The notes: generated by a model from the letters alone, not told the origin. Positions 1 through 5,312 are shown, counted from the stretch's first letter. The stretch is 7,558 nt of DNA from Oligoflexales bacterium (GCA_028282865.1 JANQHA010000485.1:1-7558); one strand, 5' to 3'. Program-made: numbers and translations.

Positions 1-1
1 A

Positions 2-775
2 GTCTCCAAACTTCGCCAAACCATCAGTGAACTGCTCGCCACCTTTCGCAGCGGCAAAGTTGCAAGCCAAGGTTTAAAGGTAGCGCTGATCGGCGCGCCA
101 AACGCCGGCAAATCTACTTTGCTAAATACCTTGCTAGGACAGGAGCGAGCTATCGTCACCTCCGAAGCTGGCACCACTCGTGATTACATCGAAGAGTCAT
201 GCCTAATAGACGGTAGATTGATTAAACTCATCGATACCGCGGGTCTTAGGCAAGGTGCTGGACCCGTCGAAAAAATTGGCATTCAGCAGGCAAAGCAAAT
301 AGCTGAATCAGCCGACCTCATAGTTTTACTCTTTGATGCCAGCGGTCCTCATCCAGAGTCTCATGACTTCTACCAACACCTAGAAAACACCTGGTCTCAA
401 ATAAAAAAAATCAAGATCCTTTCAAAATCCGACTTAAAAGCCCCAAACTGGGGCTCACAAATGGACATAGAAATTTCCTGTAAAACCGACCTGGGTATCG
501 ACTCACTTAAAAGTATGATCTCTAACCTAATAAGTCAGCACATCAAAGCTATCGATCACAAAGTTTTCATAAGCTCTCCAAGACATTTTCATGCATTGTC
601 CCAAGCGCAGAAAAGTATCGAAGCATTCTTTAGCGCCTATAAAGACAAGCAGTACGATGAGTGCCTGGCTTTCGAGCTCCAAGAGACCGCTAGAAATTTA
701 CAGTCTATTCTAGGCAGCGTCGATAATGAAGATGTCTTAGACAAGGTATTTTCTGAGTTTTGTTTAGGGAAATAA
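2..775 (+). CDS. mnmE: tRNA uridine-5-carboxymethylaminomethyl modification GTPase MnmE, 5' truncated
   Basis: This is the C-terminal 257 residues of MnmE (TrmE), the GTPase that with MnmG modifies the wobble uridine (xm5U34) of certain tRNAs in the cytoplasm. The reading frame is open from the window edge, so the N-terminal tetrahydrofolate-binding domain lies outside; family members are about 450 residues. Numbering from the first complete codon, the G1 P-loop GAPNAGKS is at 31-38, with the Asn that coordinates potassium in MnmE at 34. The G2 region GTTRD is at 57-61, the G3 motif DTAGLR at 78-83, and G4 reads SKSD (141-144) where NKxD is usual. The helical C-terminal domain ends in FCLGK, matching the family's FC(I/L)GK tail with its catalytic Cys. 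An internal ATG at 119 lies inside the P-loop region and is not the start. The gene is convergent with the next one and has no clear hairpin terminator. Confidence 0.97.
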   Translation, partial: VSKLRQTISELLATFRSGKVASQGLKVALIGAPNAGKSTLLNTLLGQERAIVTSEAGTTRDYIEESCLIDGRLIKLIDTAGLRQGAGPVEKIGIQQAKQIAESADLIVLLFDASGPHPESHDFYQHLENTWSQIKKIKILSKSDLKAPNWGSQMDIEISCKTDLGIDSLKSMISNLISQHIKAIDHKVFISSPRHFHALSQAQKSIEAFFSAYKDKQYDECLAFELQETARNLQSILGSVDNEDVLDKVFSEFCLGK

Positions 776-790
776 ATCTAAACTAGCAGC

Positions 791-1063
791 TCAATTTTCC
801 ATAGAGCGCAGATAATCATAACTTTTGGGATCTCGCGTCGCGTAATGATGATAGATTTCTAAGCAATACCGTAAGAAATCCTGATGACCAGGAAACTCAT
901 GTTTTTTAGCCTCAAAAACACTATCAATCGTGTTGCCCGCGTTAGTTACAGTCATCGCATACTTTTTGGCCAGCGCTACTTTAGCTTTGTTAGGAACCGG
1001 ATCACCATCAACCTCTTTTAGGTGAAGGCGGCCATCAACTGCTGAATTAAAGTCATCAAACAC
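791..1063 (-). CDS. Hypothetical 90-residue protein, possibly the remnant of a longer gene
   Basis: I do not recognise the family. The only plausible start is GTG at 1061-1063. The frame is open for just nine more codons upstream to a TAA at 1091-1093, and that stretch (RVAQGKSEW) reads like coding sequence. There is no convincing Shine-Dalgarno; GAG lies 3 bases before the GTG and AGGG about 13 bases before. The product is soluble and mixed-charge, with a C-terminal part rich in aromatic and His residues (FLRYCLEIYHHYATRD). It has no signal peptide and no transmembrane segment. The amino-acid composition is protein-like rather than random, but the weak start and the upstream stop leave open that this is the 3' end of a decayed gene. 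It is tail-to-tail with mnmE, with 15 bp between the stops. Confidence 0.45.
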   Translation of the reverse strand: MFDDFNSAVDGRLHLKEVDGDPVPNKAKVALAKKYAMTVTNAGNTIDSVFEAKKHEFPGHQDFLRYCLEIYHHYATRDPKSYDYLRSMEN

Positions 1064-1219
1064 CCACTCACTCTTACCCTGTGCTACTCGTTAGTCATCC
1101 TACCAGTGTGTCAATAGGATCTCGTGATCGCAGAAGCCAAGTCAAAAAATCGGTACGGAGTGCAGGATAAGGTCAATGATTTTGTTTCCAACTGCTCACG
1201 CAAGTGAAAATTTGAGAAG

Positions 1220-1372
1220 ATGACGAAGGCACTATCATTCGTGACCTTCGCAGCAATCATTCAAATTGGCGCTCTATTCTTTGTTAAAAGCTCGGCGACC
1301 AAACATCGAATTTTTGGAGCTGCTATGGCTCTTTATGGCTCAGCGTTGGTTATATTATTTGTTTTTGACTAA
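1220..1372 (+). CDS. Small two-helix membrane peptide (50 residues)
   Basis: This short ORF runs from ATG (1220) to TAA (1370-1372). It encodes a 50-residue peptide with two strongly hydrophobic segments, about residues 4-22 (ALSFVTFAAIIQIGALFFV) and 31-49 (IFGAAMALYGSALVILFVF), joined by the polar basic turn KSSATKHR. That is the layout of a helical hairpin in the inner membrane. A stop lies five codons upstream, so there is no longer version. The ribosome site is weak: GAGAAG directly abuts the ATG. The gene sits between two minus-strand genes, and its stop is 17 bp from the stop of the receiver gene, so it needs its own promoter; I see no consensus one. I do not recognise a family. A chance ORF is possible, but two clean transmembrane spans in 50 codons argue for a real product. 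Confidence 0.45.
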   Translation: MTKALSFVTFAAIIQIGALFFVKSSATKHRIFGAAMALYGSALVILFVFD

Positions 1373-1389
1373 AAAAGACCTGAGGCAAA

Positions 1390-1836
1390 TTATTCTTCGT
1401 CTTCTTGCTTGATCACAACACTAACGACTTGGTGGCAGATCTCATCAAAGTTAGAAGACTTCGGAAACAACTCTACCGCACCTTTGCTTTGAGCCTCCCC
1501 GTGATAAGCCTCATAGTCGCCAGACATAAGAAAGACCGGAAGCTCTTCACGAGATTTTTTTAGCTGCTCTAGCAGCCAAATACCGTTCTCTCCAGGCATC
1601 TGAATATCGGACAAAACTACACTTACATTTTTGGCGAGTCCGTTAAACATGCTCCAAGCCTGCTCGGCGGAACTTGCTAGCCAAACATTTACTCCTCTAA
1701 GTTCAAAGTACCCTTGAAAAGCAGCTAAAATATCCTCACAATCATCTACAACCAGTACGTTAATTTCTCCCGACTCCACTTCGACGTCTGGCGGCTGATC
1801 GCCCGTTTCAAGTTCTTTCATTTGGTAGGCCCACAC
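1390..1836 (-). CDS. Stand-alone response regulator receiver (REC) protein
   Basis: This is a single-domain CheY-like protein of 148 residues. It probably accepts a phosphoryl group from a histidine kinase and acts by protein-protein contact, as no DNA-binding or enzymatic output domain follows. The receiver spans about residues 25-140. The acidic pair is D31/D32, the phosphoacceptor is D77 in LSDIQMPG, the conserved Ser/Thr is S105 in FLMSGD, and the invariant Lys is K126 in FPKS. The first 24 residues are acidic and low in complexity, and the tail is acidic (KQEDEE). Translation could begin at GTG (1834-1836) or at an in-frame ATG (1819-1821, residue 6). AAGGTG lies 12 bases before that ATG, while the GTG has a weak GTGAG upstream, so the start is uncertain by five codons. 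The gene is divergent from the TIGR02147-type regulator, and no kinase is adjacent; the nearest is at 6008-7558. Confidence 0.9.
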   Translation of the reverse strand: MWAYQMKELETGDQPPDVEVESGEINVLVVDDCEDILAAFQGYFELRGVNVWLASSAEQAWSMFNGLAKNVSVVLSDIQMPGENGIWLLEQLKKSREELPVFLMSGDYEAYHGEAQSKGAVELFPKSSNFDEICHQVVSVVIKQEDEE

Positions 1837-1872
1837 CTTAATCTCACTTTCTTTTTATCATGTGTAGTCCTC

Positions 1873-1902
1873 GATATAGTGCGTTCTAGCCATTTAGTAC
1901 AA
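1873..1902 (-). promoter_or_regulatory. Weak candidate sigma-70-like promoter for the receiver gene
   Basis: Read on the minus strand, TTGTAC (1897-1902) is followed after 18 bases by TATATC (1873-1878), about 36 bases before the GTG start. The -10 is reasonable and the -35 matches the consensus at three of six bases, so this is only a candidate. Confidence 0.2.
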
Positions 1903-1967
1903 GATGTCAGTCACTTTCATTTGTAATACTTTAAAAACCTTTAAAATCAATATGTTAAGTCTAAGGC

Positions 1968-1982
1968 TGCTAAATTTTAGCA
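1968..1982. promoter_or_regulatory. Perfect 15-bp palindrome (possible operator)
   Basis: TGCTAAA-T-TTTAGCA has 7-base arms around a single central base at 1975. It lies in the AT-rich divergent gap between the receiver gene and the TIGR02147-type regulator, about 50 bp from the next palindrome. It is not followed by a T run on either strand in the right place, so it does not look like an intrinsic terminator. The sequence differs from the other two palindromes, so binding by the same protein is uncertain. Confidence 0.35.
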
Positions 1983-2015
1983 AAAACAACATCTCTAACC
2001 CTTTGGTTATATTGA

Positions 2016-2021
2016 TATAAT
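2016..2021 (+). promoter_or_regulatory. Candidate -10 element upstream of the TIGR02147-type regulator
   Basis: An exact TATAAT stands here, which would place transcription start near 2028 and give a leader of roughly 74 bases before the ATG at 2102. No good -35 is seen 16-18 bases upstream (bases about 1992-1999 read CTCTAA-like), so an activator or a degenerate -35 would be needed. The element touches the palindrome at 2019-2031. In AT-rich DNA such hexamers also occur by chance. Confidence 0.3.
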
Positions 2022-2031
2022 ATTTAATATT
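2019..2031. promoter_or_regulatory. Perfect 13-bp palindrome sharing its core with the 2066-2082 palindrome (possible operator)
   Basis: AATATT-T-AATATT has 6-base arms around base 2025. Its inner 11 bases, ATATTTAATAT, are identical to the core of the palindrome at 2066-2082. It overlaps the candidate -10 at 2016-2021 and the start point implied by it, a position where a bound repressor would block transcription. The site is composed wholly of A and T, so chance is a real alternative; the repeated core in the same gap is the main argument for function. Confidence 0.4.
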
Positions 2032-2065
2032 TACGAGCTTCTTTAAAGGTGATATACATCGCCGC

Positions 2066-2082
2066 ATCATATTTAATATGAT
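2066..2082. promoter_or_regulatory. Perfect 17-bp palindrome (candidate operator for the regulator-peptidase operon)
   Basis: ATCATATT-T-AATATGAT has perfect 8-base arms around base 2074. It lies 19 bases before the chosen regulator start (2102) and just upstream of a second TATAAT at 2092-2097, where a -35 box would fall. It shares the core ATATTTAATAT with the site centred at 2025, 49 bp away. An ATG at 2078 lies inside it, one reason for preferring the later start. Placement directly before a DNA-binding-protein gene fits autoregulation, but which protein binds is inference. Confidence 0.5.
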
Positions 2083-2091
2083 TTTATGGAT

Positions 2092-2097
2092 TATAAT
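2092..2097 (+). promoter_or_regulatory. Second consensus TATAAT next to the regulator start
   Basis: An exact TATAAT ends only 4 bases before the ATG at 2102, so a transcript from it would begin at about 2103-2105, too late or just at the start codon. It would act as a promoter only if the message were leaderless with an atypically short spacing, or if translation began downstream. The region 17 bases upstream (ATATTT) is a poor -35. It is kept as a weak candidate. Confidence 0.15.
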
Positions 2098-2101
2098 ACA
2101 A

Positions 2102-2935
2102 ATGGACCAATCACTCGACCGACCCGACATTTACGAATACGATAATCCGCATCTTTACATTGATGCCATGATTAAATGGCGCCGCGCGTCTGAAAAGAGT
2201 TTTAGCGTCAATCAAGCGATCAAAGAAATCGGTGGTTGTTCACCTAGTTTAGTTTATTTAGTTGCGCAGGGTAGGCGTAGTTTGACTTTAGACCATACGC
2301 GATCTTTTTCTAAGCTTATGGGTCTAAACCTCAAAGAAAAAATTTATTTTGAAAAGTGGGTTTCAATCTCACGATCGCGCGAAGATATTAATGCGCAGTT
2401 TAGCCGAATCAAGCCCAAACAGCTTCCTGCTCGAAAACCTAAAAATCACCTGTTAACGGATTGGCTAAACATGTACGTCAAAGAAAGCATCAATCATAAG
2501 GACTTCAAAGAAGACCCCGAGGTGATTGCAGAGCTACTTGGAAACATCGCACCACCTTCTAGGATTCAAAAGTCGTTAAACTTTTTAATCAGAGAGGGCT
2601 TTGTAAAACGCAATGAGCACGGCAAGCTGGTTTTAGACGAAGAGGTTTCAACCACCACTAAAAAAGTTCCAGATAAAAAAATCCGCAATTACCACCGCCG
2701 GGTCTTTGACATTGCAAAGACTACCCTCGAAAACCAACCGCTTGAAGATCGCACTACTACCACCTTCTTATTCGCTGCCACAGAAGAGCAAGCTGAGAAA
2801 TACCACGCTTTGGTCGATGAATTTATGGACCAGGTGCAAGAACTTTATCACGAAGCTCCAGATGGCGACGAAAAGCTATATCAGATGGTCATGCACTTTT
2901 CACCAGTGGGAGGCAACACTCGTTATGATGCTTAA
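2102..2935 (+). CDS. TIGR02147/DUF4423-family putative transcriptional regulator
   Basis: This 277-residue soluble protein resembles the TIGR02147 family, thought to be DNA-binding regulators and known mainly from Bdellovibrio-like bacteria and Fibrobacter. The N-terminal part (about 15-90) reads as a helix-turn-helix-like module with the typical phrase CSPSLVYLVAQGRRSLT (46-62). A winged-helix-like segment follows at about 138-178 (FLIREGFVKRNEHGKL). The DUF4423-like C-terminal part includes YHRRVFDIAKTTLEN (197-211), a conserved Arg at 217, and a helical stretch ending near HFSPVGG (265-271). I chose ATG 2102 over an in-frame ATG at 2078, because the extra residues (ILWIIIQ) are unlike the family and that ATG lies in a palindrome. 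Neither start has a good ribosome site. The gene overlaps the next by 11 bp, so the pair is probably one operon. Confidence 0.85.
   Translation: MDQSLDRPDIYEYDNPHLYIDAMIKWRRASEKSFSVNQAIKEIGGCSPSLVYLVAQGRRSLTLDHTRSFSKLMGLNLKEKIYFEKWVSISRSREDINAQFSRIKPKQLPARKPKNHLLTDWLNMYVKESINHKDFKEDPEVIAELLGNIAPPSRIQKSLNFLIREGFVKRNEHGKLVLDEEVSTTTKKVPDKKIRNYHRRVFDIAKTTLENQPLEDRTTTTFLFAATEEQAEKYHALVDEFMDQVQELYHEAPDGDEKLYQMVMHFSPVGGNTRYDA
2908..2913 (+). promoter_or_regulatory. Shine-Dalgarno site for the HELGH protein, inside the regulator gene
   Basis: GGGAGG lies within the last codons of the regulator, 11 bases before the tandem ATGATG at 2925-2930. The spacing is a little long, but the site is the only strong one nearby. 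Together with the signal peptide that begins at that ATG, it fixes the start of the downstream gene well inside the open frame, which extends upstream to 2706. Confidence 0.6.
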
Positions 2936-4088
2936 GCTTTTCCTGAGTCTCGTGTTACTAAGTCAAATTATCGCCAGTGATCCTATTTATGCTCAGGCAT
3001 TAAAAGAAGGCCACGAACCCCTTGGTGGCCGCACTGACAGTGGTGGTAACCTAATCGGCCAGACCTTGGAACATACTAGGGAGTTATTACGCCGCACCTT
3101 AGAGACATTTAAAAAGGATAAATTAAGAAAGATCTTAGTTGATAAGTACTGCTACCAGCGTTGGAGTTACGAGGAAAAAAAAGGTAGAAACTATAATAAT
3201 ATAGACAAAGATACTCAAAAAAAACGCAACAACTTGTGCTCTCAATTCACTGAGGAAACCTCTGATCAAGTGCTCCACCTCATCAGTGCAAAACCGATGG
3301 TAGAGCTCAAAGCGATAATCCCTAAAGATCCGGAAGAATTTCTATTTGTCGACCCAAGGGATGGTACACGTCGCGTTGCCGATGCTAAAACTAAACAGGT
3401 GCGCACCGAACCGATATTATACAATTACCCGAGGATCCGCGACTTCGATTTTAGAAAATTAATGATTCTCACCTACCATGAGCTCGGTCACAAGGTGAAA
3501 TTTCGTGGCAAATACCTCGGCGATTACGAGCCGATGAAAGGCCTGGGCAGCGCTGGGGACCTGCTCAATGCGGTAGCCTATACAATGTATATGTACGCAC
3601 GGACCAGCCAAGTCTTTAAAGAATGGAAAGACGAAAATATCATTATGAAAAAAGACTATTTTAACTGCAAAATCACCAACGCCGACAACAAGGTTATCGC
3701 TGAATTCGTAACTGCACAGGCAAGGCAGTACTTTAAAAACAATAAGCATGCTTACAAAACCGGGATAGGCATCGGTGATGCCTTTGGCTACGAGGTCACC
3801 GAGTTCACCAAAAAGCTCTACCCCCAAGAACGGATTTACTTCTCCCTACAGGTCCATGAAGAAGACGGCTGTAAGTTTCACCAGGAGGCTATTGATAAAC
3901 GATCGGTACGCATGCAGCTGGTGAGCCGGGTTAAAAATGAAAGGGATTTGGGTAAAATCGAATTCTACGATCCTGATGCATTTTGCAACAAACTACACAC
4001 GACCTTTACCATCAGTCATCATGACCTAATGATCACCTGTATTTACGAAGGTTATCATAACTTTAATAAATATGAACTGAAGCCCTGA
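2925..4088 (+). CDS. Secreted putative zinc metallopeptidase with HELGH motif
   Basis: This 387-residue exported protein is from a family I do not recognise. It starts at the tandem ATGATG overlapping the regulator's stop. The first residues, MMLKLFLSLVLLSQIIA, form a signal peptide, with likely cleavage after AQA (25) or near residue 17; no lipobox is seen. The key feature is HELGH at 185-189, preceded by LMILTY, which is the usual hydrophobic helix context of HExxH zinc peptidases. There is no metzincin HExxHxxGxxH pattern; E202, 13 residues on, or a later acidic residue could be the third ligand, but this cannot be decided by eye. Six cysteines (76, 105, 248, 316, 354, 372) could form disulfides in an oxidising compartment. 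The region 60-110 is highly basic and charged. Co-translation with a regulator suggests dedicated control. Peptidase activity is inferred from the motif only. Confidence 0.75.
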   Translation: MMLKLFLSLVLLSQIIASDPIYAQALKEGHEPLGGRTDSGGNLIGQTLEHTRELLRRTLETFKKDKLRKILVDKYCYQRWSYEEKKGRNYNNIDKDTQKKRNNLCSQFTEETSDQVLHLISAKPMVELKAIIPKDPEEFLFVDPRDGTRRVADAKTKQVRTEPILYNYPRIRDFDFRKLMILTYHELGHKVKFRGKYLGDYEPMKGLGSAGDLLNAVAYTMYMYARTSQVFKEWKDENIIMKKDYFNCKITNADNKVIAEFVTAQARQYFKNNKHAYKTGIGIGDAFGYEVTEFTKKLYPQERIYFSLQVHEEDGCKFHQEAIDKRSVRMQLVSRVKNERDLGKIEFYDPDAFCNKLHTTFTISHHDLMITCIYEGYHNFNKYELKP

Positions 4089-4108
4089 AAGTTTCATAAT
4101 AACTAATG

Positions 4109-4765
4109 TTAGAAGCCCTGAGCACTCGGGGCTGGTGTCTTGCATTCAAAGGTAAGTTGGGAATACCAACCGCTGCTGCTGCCCTCAGGTGGACAGCTTT
4201 GAGTCCGTGGCGCCATATCATCAAACGTAACTGCAACGGGAGCAGCCGTTTTATAGTAGCCGCATTCCGAGCAACTATATGATTCAACCAGCTCCTCTCC
4301 GCCGCAAAAATCAGCAGCGCTATCTGCACATGGATTTGCGTGGCCAAGAAGACATAAAGTAAAGTTTGAAAACGGTCCAATACACTGAAAGTGTTCCACC
4401 GAGCCTAATCCTTCTGCCTCTTCACGCTCTTGCTCTATATCATCCTCGTCAGCCCATTCAATGCCTTCTGCTGGCGGACGCCTCATCTCGTATCGCGGAT
4501 AGATTCTAGGGCCTTCATCTTCATCAGCCCACTCAATGCCATTTCTCAAAGGACCTCGTGACCTTCTTCGTTTATCTGTCTTGCTTCTATCATCCTCATC
4601 AGCCCACTCGATTTTCCCTCCTAGTGGGACCCGCTGCTGTGATTCATTATCGACCTCATAGGGAGCATAGATATACTCCTCCTCCTGTGAGGAAGCATTT
4701 TTATAAATCATGATGACTAGCGAGAACATACAAATCACGAGAAACGAGAAACGAAAGTTTCGCAT
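4109..4765 (-). CDS. Exported Cys-rich protein with three IEWADED repeats
   Basis: I recognise no family for this 218-residue protein. The start is the ATG at 4763-4765, because TGAGGA, an excellent ribosome site, lies about 8 bases upstream; an earlier in-frame TTG falls in that site. Residues 4-20 (FRFSFLVICMFSLVIMI) form a signal peptide or membrane anchor, with possible cleavage near NASS (23-26). Residues 27-115 hold three copies of IEWADED(D/E), at 52-59, 77-84 and 102-109, exactly 25 residues apart. Each is preceded by a Pro/Gly-containing segment, and the first two are separated by the basic linker DKRRRSR. The C-terminal domain (about 124-218) carries eight cysteines (128, 138, 146, 154, 165, 168, 191, 208), enough for four disulfides. 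The gene converges on the HELGH gene, with 20 bp between stops. An envelope, surface or released role is inferred from the export signal and cysteines. Confidence 0.75.
   Translation of the reverse strand: MRNFRFSFLVICMFSLVIMIYKNASSQEEEYIYAPYEVDNESQQRVPLGGKIEWADEDDRSKTDKRRRSRGPLRNGIEWADEDEGPRIYPRYEMRRPPAEGIEWADEDDIEQEREEAEGLGSVEHFQCIGPFSNFTLCLLGHANPCADSAADFCGGEELVESYSCSECGYYKTAAPVAVTFDDMAPRTQSCPPEGSSSGWYSQLTFECKTPAPSAQGF
4114..4133. terminator. Hairpin between the convergent genes, weak terminator candidate
   Basis: AGCCCTGA pairs with TCGGGGCT (one T-G pair) around a four-base loop GCAC, giving an 8-bp GC-rich stem. It lies 25 bases after the stop of the HELGH gene and overlaps the last codons of the IEWADED gene. 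Neither strand shows a clear T run after the stem, so it may act as a modest bidirectional terminator or may just be coding sequence. Confidence 0.3.
4439..4612 (-). repeat. Three in-frame IEWADED repeats, 75-bp period
   Basis: Three 24-base blocks at 4589-4612, 4514-4537 and 4439-4462 encode IEWADEDD, IEWADEDE and IEWADEDD. They differ mostly at third codon positions (Ile ATC/ATT/ATT, Glu GAG/GAG/GAA, Asp GAT/GAT/GAC), while the 17-residue linkers between them are dissimilar. Conserved amino acids with varied codons indicate selection on the motif rather than a fresh DNA duplication. The period is exactly 25 codons. Confidence 0.9.
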
Positions 4766-4840
4766 AAGAAAATTCCTCAAAAATAGGTTAGGGGAGTGTT
4801 ATAAAGTGATTCTAGCATAGGCCAGAAACACCTAAGGTCC

Positions 4841-4852
4841 AAAGTTTAAACT
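4841..4852. promoter_or_regulatory. Palindromic AAAGTT-TA-AACT site upstream of the IEWADED gene
   Basis: The perfect 10-bp palindrome AGTTTAAACT (4843-4852) is preceded by AA, giving a left half AAAGTT identical to that of the 4884-4895 site. Centre-to-centre distance is 42 bp, about four turns of the helix. It lies about 80 bases before the IEWADED start on the minus strand, upstream of a possible -10 (TATAAC, minus strand, 4798-4803) that lacks a good -35, a position compatible with activator binding. Function is inferred. Confidence 0.3.
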
Positions 4853-4883
4853 AAATTACTACTAAAATAACTAGCATCGAATA

Positions 4884-4895
4884 AAAGTTAACTTT
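4884..4895. promoter_or_regulatory. Perfect 12-bp palindrome AAAGTTAACTTT
   Basis: This is a perfect 6+6 palindrome in the divergent gap between the IEWADED gene and the small Cys-rich ORF. It shares the AAAGTT half-site with 4841-4852. The gap 4781-4970 is AT-rich and otherwise holds no gene that I can support; the only ORF noted there is a 14-codon one starting at 4898. Confidence 0.3.
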
Positions 4896-4970
4896 ATATG
4901 CAATTTTTGTTGGTACGCTTGAGCGGGCTAGTAGAAAAATAAGTGCCCGAACGCCTTGTACCACAGCAAC

Positions 4971-5153
4971 ATGAGCCAATTCAACAAATTTGGGAATTTA
5001 AAAAGTTGCAGCCAGGAAATATATGCCGACATCAAAATGACTCCGTCTATTTGTAAGGGGTGTATCAGCACCAAAGACATCCAGTTATGTGGCATGTCCT
5101 GTGAGATTTCCAGCTTCCGTCATTACGCCATATCTGAAATACGTCAATACTAA
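4971..5153 (+). CDS. Possible small Cys-rich protein (60 residues)
   Basis: This ORF runs from ATG 4971 to TAA 5151-5153, with an in-frame TTG five codons earlier. No Shine-Dalgarno is visible for either start. The product has five cysteines, four of them in the compact pattern CKGC-x9-CGMSC (residues 28-44), which resembles a small zinc-binding knuckle, plus one at residue 13. It has no signal peptide or membrane segment. The codon use and composition are plausible for a protein, but without a ribosome site or a family match a chance ORF is about equally likely. It is divergent from the IEWADED gene and in the same direction as the acyltransferase gene, which starts 169 bases downstream. That stretch (5154-5322) contains only the candidate promoter and ribosome site described separately. 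Confidence 0.35.
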   Translation: MSQFNKFGNLKSCSQEIYADIKMTPSICKGCISTKDIQLCGMSCEISSFRHYAISEIRQY

Positions 5154-5256
5154 TCCCACATATCTAGCCAGAACCAGTCCCTTTATAAACCACCTGCCTA
5201 AAAGTCGGTCACAAAAATATACAGCCGGTAACATTATAACTAAGTGATTACAGCAG

Positions 5257-5287
5257 TTTACATCGGAATGTATTTTGCATCTATAGT
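5257..5287 (+). promoter_or_regulatory. Weak candidate promoter for the acyltransferase gene
   Basis: TTTACA (5257-5262) and TATAGT (5282-5287) match sigma-70 boxes at five of six bases each, but the spacer is 19 bases, longer than the usual 17. Transcription would start near 5294, leaving a leader of about 29 bases that contains the short GC-rich palindrome CCGGCCGG (5301-5308). Confidence 0.35.
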
Positions 5288-5312
5288 AAGGGTGGCCATT
5301 CCGGCCGGATTT

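Noticed and set aside
1968..1982. Intrinsic terminator at the TGCTAAATTTTAGCA palindrome
   Set aside because: The stem is AT-rich, the single-base centre leaves almost no loop, and no T tract follows on either strand.
1894..2130. Minus-strand open frame of 78 codons across the AT-rich divergent gap
   Set aside because: It is a low-complexity Ile/Leu/Lys-rich translation typical of AT-rich intergenic DNA, overlaps the regulator's N-terminus, and runs through the palindromes.
2706..2924. Upstream extension of the HELGH protein to 2706
   Set aside because: It lies wholly within the regulator gene in another frame; the signal peptide and ribosome site place the real start at 2925.
3459..3827. 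Minus-strand 122-codon open frame
   Set aside because: It is antisense to the middle of the HELGH gene, which has a signal peptide and motif; this frame shows no motif of its own.
4063..4380. Minus-strand 105-codon open frame
   Set aside because: It overlaps the Cys-rich domain of the IEWADED gene in another frame and the end of the HELGH gene; it looks like a shadow frame.
4721..4765. Lipoprotein signal (LVIC) in the IEWADED protein
   Set aside because: The residue before Cys is Ile, not Gly, Ala or Ser, so the lipobox is not satisfied; the Cys also sits in the middle of the hydrophobic core.
4766..4780. Earlier TTG start for the IEWADED gene
   Set aside because: This stretch contains the TGAGGA ribosome site for the ATG at 4763-4765, so it is leader rather than coding sequence.
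4898..4942. 14-codon ORF (MQFLLVRLSGLVEK) as a leader peptide
   Set aside because: It has no ribosome site, attenuator hairpins or biased residues to support a leader role.
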